From NCBI GenBank assembly GCA_022837245.1, contig JALHHX010000103.1, positions 2,659 through 20,280 on the forward strand: a DNA stretch of 17,622 nucleotides, given 5' to 3'. Positions 13,919 through 17,622 of this stretch are shown one piece after another (position 1 is the first letter of the stretch; every line of letters begins with the position of its first letter). The DNA comes from Lentisphaerota bacterium. Lineage in GTDB: Bacteria; Verrucomicrobiota; Kiritimatiellia; RFP12; UBA3636. A program made the position numbers and the translations under genes. The notes below the pieces were generated by a model, which was not told the origin of the DNA, made no database searches, and worked only from the letters and a program-made list of their open reading frames with translations.

Positions 13919-15073
13919 CTAGCCCAGCCGCACGGTTTCGTAAAACTTGCGGTGCAGGCCGGCAATCACAGATGGGGACATGTAATCGCGGATGACATCC
14001 CGACTTTGAGCAACGACATTTTCACTTGGAGGATGATCAAGAACGGCCAACACGGCTTCGGCCAAAGCGTCACCAGACGCTTGGGAAACAACCGTTCCGT
14101 TTCCAAAGCGCCTCACATTCTCCGCCAGTGCCGTACCCTCGGCCACGATGCCATGGCAACCCCGCATCAATCCCTCAATGAGCTGGTTGCCAAACATCTC
14201 CTCCAGGGATGGTGCTAGGAGAGCGATGCAGTCGTCGAGGACGGCGAAAAGTGAGGTCGAGGGAAGCTTGCCGTGAAGCACGAATCGACCACCCAAGGTC
14301 TGGCGCAGGGAGGCGAGTTGCGCGATGGCGTAGGCTCCGCCAGTCCCCTCGGGTTGATTGCCGACGATGTGCAACTCGACGTCGGGATGCTGCTTGACGA
14401 CCTCCTTCATGGCTTCGGCGATGAGGTGGACGCCCTTGCGCTCGTCGATAGTCCCGACGAAGGCGAGCTTCTTTCCGTGCTTCGGCTTGAGTTCACCGTC
14501 GAGTTCCGGTTGGTAAGTGTTGGGGATCAACGTCAGGTCAAGATGGGGGTATTCCTTCGCCAGCGCGTCGCCGACATATTCGCTCTTTGCGATGGCGTAC
14601 TTCGTCCGCTTCCAGGCGTAGTGCTCAGACATCCGGATGAAGCGCATGTTCCAGTCCGGCTTATTCCCCAGCGTGGGAATGATCTGGAACATCAGCCCCT
14701 GGGCCGTCACGCAAAACGGCAACCCCGTACGAATCGCGGCCAATGCATAAGCCGCCTCAGTGCCGTGGGCGTGGACGATGTCCGGCCGAAGCTTCTTCAC
14801 GTAGGATGCCATGCGAAACTGGTCGATCGCGTAGAAGGTGAAGTGGCGGTACGGGTGGTAGGTGCGCAGGAAGTGAACCTTGACCCCCTCGATATCGCAG
14901 ACGAAGTCGCTCGTCGCCTTGTGCGCCTGGGTGACCACCTCCACGTCCATCCCCGCCCGCTTCTGGGCGATGGCATGGTTCAACACCCAGCGGCCGGGAT
15001 GAGTGACCTTGACACGATAGCGGCTGACGAATTCAACGGCAGGAGGCACGTTGCCGAGATGGACGATCTTCAC
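13919..15073 (-). CDS. GT4 family glycosyltransferase
   Basis: The 384-residue product starts at GTG 15073, overlapping the stop of the polymerase/ligase gene (GTGA) and preceded by a strong GGAGG inside that gene. Features: KIVHLGNVPPAVEFVSRY N-terminal loop, LRPDIVHAHGTEAAYALA (95-112), AFVGTIDERKGVHLIAEAM (204-222) with the R-K-G phosphate loop, ELHIVGNQPEG (233-243), and APSLEEMFGNQLIEGLMRGC (287-306), where E292 and E300 form the E-x7-E motif. It is a typical retaining cytoplasmic GT4 transferase in the unit-assembly step. Translational coupling to the gene before it implies matched expression. The flippase start lies 103 bp further on; that gap shows no gene. Confidence 0.88.
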   Translation of the reverse strand: MKIVHLGNVPPAVEFVSRYRVKVTHPGRWVLNHAIAQKRAGMDVEVVTQAHKATSDFVCDIEGVKVHFLRTYHPYRHFTFYAIDQFRMASYVKKLRPDIVHAHGTEAAYALAAIRTGLPFCVTAQGLMFQIIPTLGNKPDWNMRFIRMSEHYAWKRTKYAIAKSEYVGDALAKEYPHLDLTLIPNTYQPELDGELKPKHGKKLAFVGTIDERKGVHLIAEAMKEVVKQHPDVELHIVGNQPEGTGGAYAIAQLASLRQTLGGRFVLHGKLPSTSLFAVLDDCIALLAPSLEEMFGNQLIEGLMRGCHGIVAEGTALAENVRRFGNGTVVSQASGDALAEAVLAVLDHPPSENVVAQSRDVIRDYMSPSVIAGLHRKFYETVRLG

Positions 15074-16506
15074 GTTGCCTCCGATATTGTAACTCTTTGT
15101 CGTAAGGCCGCTCCGCTTCGAATTGCAGTGAGCAACCCCACGACAATCCAGGCATCCCGCGCCGTATGGGCGCTATGACCCGACGTGTAGGAGAAGATCA
15201 AGCTCAAAAACAACGCGAATGAGTAGTAGACGTAGACCGTACTGGCATAGTCGCCAAACACTACCGTTCTGAACCCACGATAATCCCAGACAACCGCATA
15301 GAGCATGAAGCCGGCCCATAAAAACATGGCCGGCAACCCGAAATCGCATGCGTAGGCGTACCAGGTGCTGTGCCAGTTCCCCGCGTAGGCGTGGCCTTCA
15401 AATCCGTCACCTGTCCCACTGAACATCATCCAGGAAGTCTCTCCACGATCCATGGAGAAGCCTTTACGTCCGACCCAGGGGCTGCTCCGAATGACCTCTT
15501 TGCCGTATCGTCGAACTTCCTCTCGAAAACGATCCTTTAGGCCGCCTGACGTCTTCTCGGCAAAGCTCGGGACAATCACGCCGAGGGCGCGCTGAGCGGA
15601 CAGGGGTAGTTCGTAAAAGTTTCCATGACCGGCAACAGCGAGCCCCAAGACAATGGCTCCAACGACAGACCAAACCGCCGTGAGCATTTTGTCGCGGCCC
15701 GTGAAGAAACAGCGGAGATACGGAACAAGCACCAACGTCCCGAACGCGCGCCGCTTCCCAGTGTAGATCGTCACGGCGGCCACCACAACCGCAGCCAATA
15801 GCTTCCAAAGCGATGTGGAAATTTGCGCAAGCCGATAACGGCAAAAGAGTAGCACGTAAATTGGTAGCGCTCCCAGCAATTCATAGCGGGACATCGACTC
15901 GTCTTCCGATCCCGATGTCCAGTCAGCAATACGCTCCAGAAACACAGAACTCCCAAATGAATACAGGGACGAACCGAGCACGATGTAGAAGAGAATCCGA
16001 CAGTCCCTCTCGGATAACCGAAGGGCCGACAACACGAGAAATGCGCCGAAGCCCAGTAAAATTTGAAGATAGAATCTCGCGCCAATCGTCGACGAGCCCA
16101 GCATCGCCATGCCAGTTGGATTCAGAAACCAGATGAAGCAAATCCAGACGAAAATCGGCAAGGCGGCAAGAATGGCCCCGGTCAGCCGGATGGGATGCTC
16201 CTTGTGCATCGCCTGACGAACAAAATACACGCCAATCAACAAAATGCACCCCAACTCCTTCCCATCGAACGGGAGTCCGGGCATGCGTAGCCCCGACGAG
16301 AAGAGCAACGGCCCTAGAACCCAGTAGTACTTGTCGAGCGCCAGTACCACACCAACAGAAACAGACAGTGCGGCCAGCATTTTGAGATTGCCGGTTCCTC
16401 CTGACATCATCGTCTTGACGCCCATCAGGACGACGAGAAAAAACAGGCCGCCGAAGACGATCTGATGGATTTTTACTTGGTATGCGCCTAATCCGCTACT
16501 GGACAT
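15070..16506 (-). CDS. O-antigen polymerase/ligase-like membrane protein (Wzy/WaaL type)
   Basis: The 478-residue product has about ten or more hydrophobic segments separated by short loops, then a large external loop near residues 310-395 containing KDRFREEVRRYGKEVIRSSPWVGRKGF and GNWHSTWYAYACDFGLPAM. This matches the O-antigen ligase-like (Wzy_C) layout, in which a P-x-x-G-x-G-x-x segment and an H-x-x-(W/Y) element face the periplasm ahead of the last membrane helices. It would polymerise repeat units or ligate a finished chain to its acceptor. ATG 16506 has GGAG nine bases upstream. It lies 69 bp after the GT2 gene and overlaps the next GT4 gene. Polymerase and ligase cannot be distinguished by sequence alone. 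Confidence 0.8.
   Translation of the reverse strand: MSSSGLGAYQVKIHQIVFGGLFFLVVLMGVKTMMSGGTGNLKMLAALSVSVGVVLALDKYYWVLGPLLFSSGLRMPGLPFDGKELGCILLIGVYFVRQAMHKEHPIRLTGAILAALPIFVWICFIWFLNPTGMAMLGSSTIGARFYLQILLGFGAFLVLSALRLSERDCRILFYIVLGSSLYSFGSSVFLERIADWTSGSEDESMSRYELLGALPIYVLLFCRYRLAQISTSLWKLLAAVVVAAVTIYTGKRRAFGTLVLVPYLRCFFTGRDKMLTAVWSVVGAIVLGLAVAGHGNFYELPLSAQRALGVIVPSFAEKTSGGLKDRFREEVRRYGKEVIRSSPWVGRKGFSMDRGETSWMMFSGTGDGFEGHAYAGNWHSTWYAYACDFGLPAMFLWAGFMLYAVVWDYRGFRTVVFGDYASTVYVYYSFALFLSLIFSYTSGHSAHTARDAWIVVGLLTAIRSGAALRQRVTISEAT
15078..15082 (-). promoter_or_regulatory. GGAGG ribosome binding site that fixes the GTG start of the GT4 gene
   Basis: It lies within the last codons of the polymerase/ligase gene, four bases before GTG 15073. 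Most plus-strand genes of the window lack such a site, so this one marks strong reinitiation at the overlap. Confidence 0.75.
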
Positions 16507-16575
16507 GTTTCATATCTCCAAAGCCATAAAGCATAACAAGGGGCAATCGCTTCGCGAAAACAATCGGATTCTGGC

Positions 16576-17421
16576 TCATACCGCCTCTCTTTTCATCAAT
16601 AATATTCGGATTACGACCAACAGCCTTCTATACTGATGAGACACAAAATCCCCGAGCCTCAACCACAAAACCCGAAGTCGTGGATTTTTGAAAAGACGTC
16701 GTGTGTAGAGCAACTTAACCTTCAGCAACTCTTCCTTTCGCCTTTCGTCGTAGACAACGCTGACATTCTTCTCGTGCCAGGTAAAAGCACCGATTACATT
16801 CGGAATGAACTGGAATGTAAAGCCAAGCCGAACGAGTCGGCACCAGTACTCGTAATCCATGGTCACCTTGTATGAGTCATCAAGATAATGACCTGCTTCC
16901 AAAATTTTACGTCTCCAAAATGAACAGCATGAGGCGATGTGGCAGTCGTGATACAGTAGCACGAATTTTGAAAAAGGGTGGTCCCGCTTGACTCGGATGG
17001 GCTTGTCCTGGGCGTCCACGAAAAGCGGTTCGCCGTAAATGAAGTCGGCCTTCGGATACTGATCGAAAGCCAAGGCAACCTTGCCCAACGCTCCGGGAAG
17101 ATAGTACTCGTCGGCGTTAAGCCAGCAGACGATGTCTCCGGTCGTCATGCGCAGCCCCTTGTTGATGGCGTCTGTCTGCCCGTTGTCCGGCTCCGACACC
17201 CACCGAAAAGCATAGCGAGCCAGAACCTCGGGAGATAGTTGCCGGAGCGAGGCCTCCCAGTCCTTGAGGATGTCCAGCGTCTTGTCCGTCGATCCACCAT
17301 CGATGACGATGTGCTCGACCTCAAGCGACGACTCGGTAGAAAGCTGGCCAAAAACAGAAGCGACCGCTTTCTTTAGAAAACGGCCATAGTTGTAGTTCGG
17401 GGTGACAATAGAGATTTTCAT
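16576..17421 (-). CDS. GT2 family glycosyltransferase
   Basis: The 281-residue GT-A enzyme is probably inverting and cytoplasmic. Motifs: SIVTPNYNYGRFLKKAVASVF (4-24), IDGGSTDKTLDIL (40-52), SEPDNGQTDAINKGL (76-90), DIVCWLNADEYYLPGAL (96-112) with the N-A-D form of the metal-binding D-x-D, and DYEYWCRLVRLGF (189-201), the E/D-Y-x-x-W acceptor-side element. The pattern is close to WfgS/WfeV-type GT2 enzymes of O-antigen loci. The basic C-terminal tail (about 245-279) may touch the membrane. No clear Shine-Dalgarno sequence precedes ATG 17421. Confidence 0.92.
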   Translation of the reverse strand: MKISIVTPNYNYGRFLKKAVASVFGQLSTESSLEVEHIVIDGGSTDKTLDILKDWEASLRQLSPEVLARYAFRWVSEPDNGQTDAINKGLRMTTGDIVCWLNADEYYLPGALGKVALAFDQYPKADFIYGEPLFVDAQDKPIRVKRDHPFSKFVLLYHDCHIASCCSFWRRKILEAGHYLDDSYKVTMDYEYWCRLVRLGFTFQFIPNVIGAFTWHEKNVSVVYDERRKEELLKVKLLYTRRLFKNPRLRVLWLRLGDFVSHQYRRLLVVIRILLMKREAV

Positions 17422-17501
17422 GAAAATACCAGTGCAACTACTTTAGCAAGAAAGGCTCCGATCAACAACTGAAAGGTTGAAAACATTAGCGGGAAAGTTT
17501 A

Positions 17502-17621
17502 TTAGTCATTTTCTTGGCACGCACGATGATCTTTGTCGCTAAGGGGATATGGCATAGAAAGAAAAAGCAGGGCGCCTATCCACAAGTTCATAGTGGTTAT
17601 CGGCAATATATTGACGTATTG
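17502..17621 (-). CDS. possible C-terminal end of a membrane protein, 5' part outside window
   Basis: One minus-strand frame is open from the window edge to TAA at 17502-17504, giving 39 residues with a hydrophobic stretch (TMNLWIGALLFLSMPYPL) and a polar tail (SDKDHRACQEND). The other two minus frames stop early. Strand and position, 80 bp upstream of the GT2 gene, would suit another membrane gene of the same operon. It is too short to identify. The rest of 17422-17501 is A+T-rich with no feature I can name. Confidence 0.35.
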   Translation of the reverse strand, partial: QYVNILPITTMNLWIGALLFLSMPYPLSDKDHRACQEND

Positions 17622-17622
17622 C

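Noticed and set aside
14273..15178. Plus-strand open frame of 301 codons
   Set aside because: It is antisense to a GT4 gene that has E-x7-E and R-K-G motifs, a strong ribosome binding site and an operon-type overlap.
1..17622. tRNA, rRNA or riboswitch
   Set aside because: No cloverleaf, rRNA-like or known riboswitch core was seen by eye on either strand; a covariance-model scan would be needed to exclude small RNAs.

Overview
The window is part of a surface-polysaccharide (capsule, O-antigen or exopolysaccharide) locus. It combines glycosyltransferases of the GT-C, GT4 and GT2 types, a YfhO-like membrane protein, a UDP-GlcNAc 2-epimerase (wecB), a pyruvyl-transferase-family protein, a Wzx/MATE-type flippase and a Wzy/WaaL-type polymerase or ligase. 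Base composition is moderate, Shine-Dalgarno use is patchy, and low-complexity repeats are frequent (they encode peptides such as HTETQRHRE and SQISNLKSQIS). A RAYT-like gene sits next to palindromes. Together these suggest an environmental bacterium of the PVC group (Verrucomicrobiota, Kiritimatiellota or Lentisphaerota), but that placement is an inference from style, not from a marker gene.

Layout. A 5'-truncated GT-C gene (+, 2-1729) converges on a yfhO-like gene (-, 1830-4058). A plus-strand series runs from 4170 to 11082: a repeat-riddled GT4 gene, a palindrome-rich patch holding an internally deleted RAYT-like gene, a remnant of a hexapeptide acyltransferase, a GT4 gene, wecB and another GT4 gene. 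A minus-strand series runs from 17621 down to 11112: the end of an unidentified membrane protein, GT2, polymerase/ligase, GT4, a frame-broken flippase and the pyruvyl-transferase-family gene. The two series converge near 11100. No gene-free stretch exceeds 300 bases.

Inferred pathway: WecB would supply UDP-ManNAc; GT4 and GT2 enzymes assemble the unit at the cytoplasmic face; the flippase exports it and the Wzy/WaaL-like protein polymerises or ligates it. GT-C and YfhO-like proteins may add sugars from lipid carriers, and the pyruvyl-transferase-family enzyme may cap with pyruvate ketals. Several genes look damaged, so the locus may be decaying or phase-variable.

The most interesting part is 4320-7385. 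First, three blocks of short-period repeats sit in the GT4 gene at places expected to be surface loops or the interdomain linker. The first two keep the frame; the third shifts it by one, within a short window that contains a C6 tract. In all six CTAG/TACTAG heptamer arrays the third unit is altered at the base that would otherwise create a stop in the local host frame. Second, between 6476 and 7385 lies a family of about ten 25-nt hairpins of form CGT-N5-CAC-N3-GTG-N5'-ACG. Their 5-bp middle segment differs from copy to copy but stays perfectly base-paired. They are often arranged head-to-head across CAGGTG...CACCTG spacers, and they surround and enter a RAYT-like gene whose HUH motif is cut by a deletion. 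This looks like a REP/BIME-RAYT system with an unusually variable, covarying stem.
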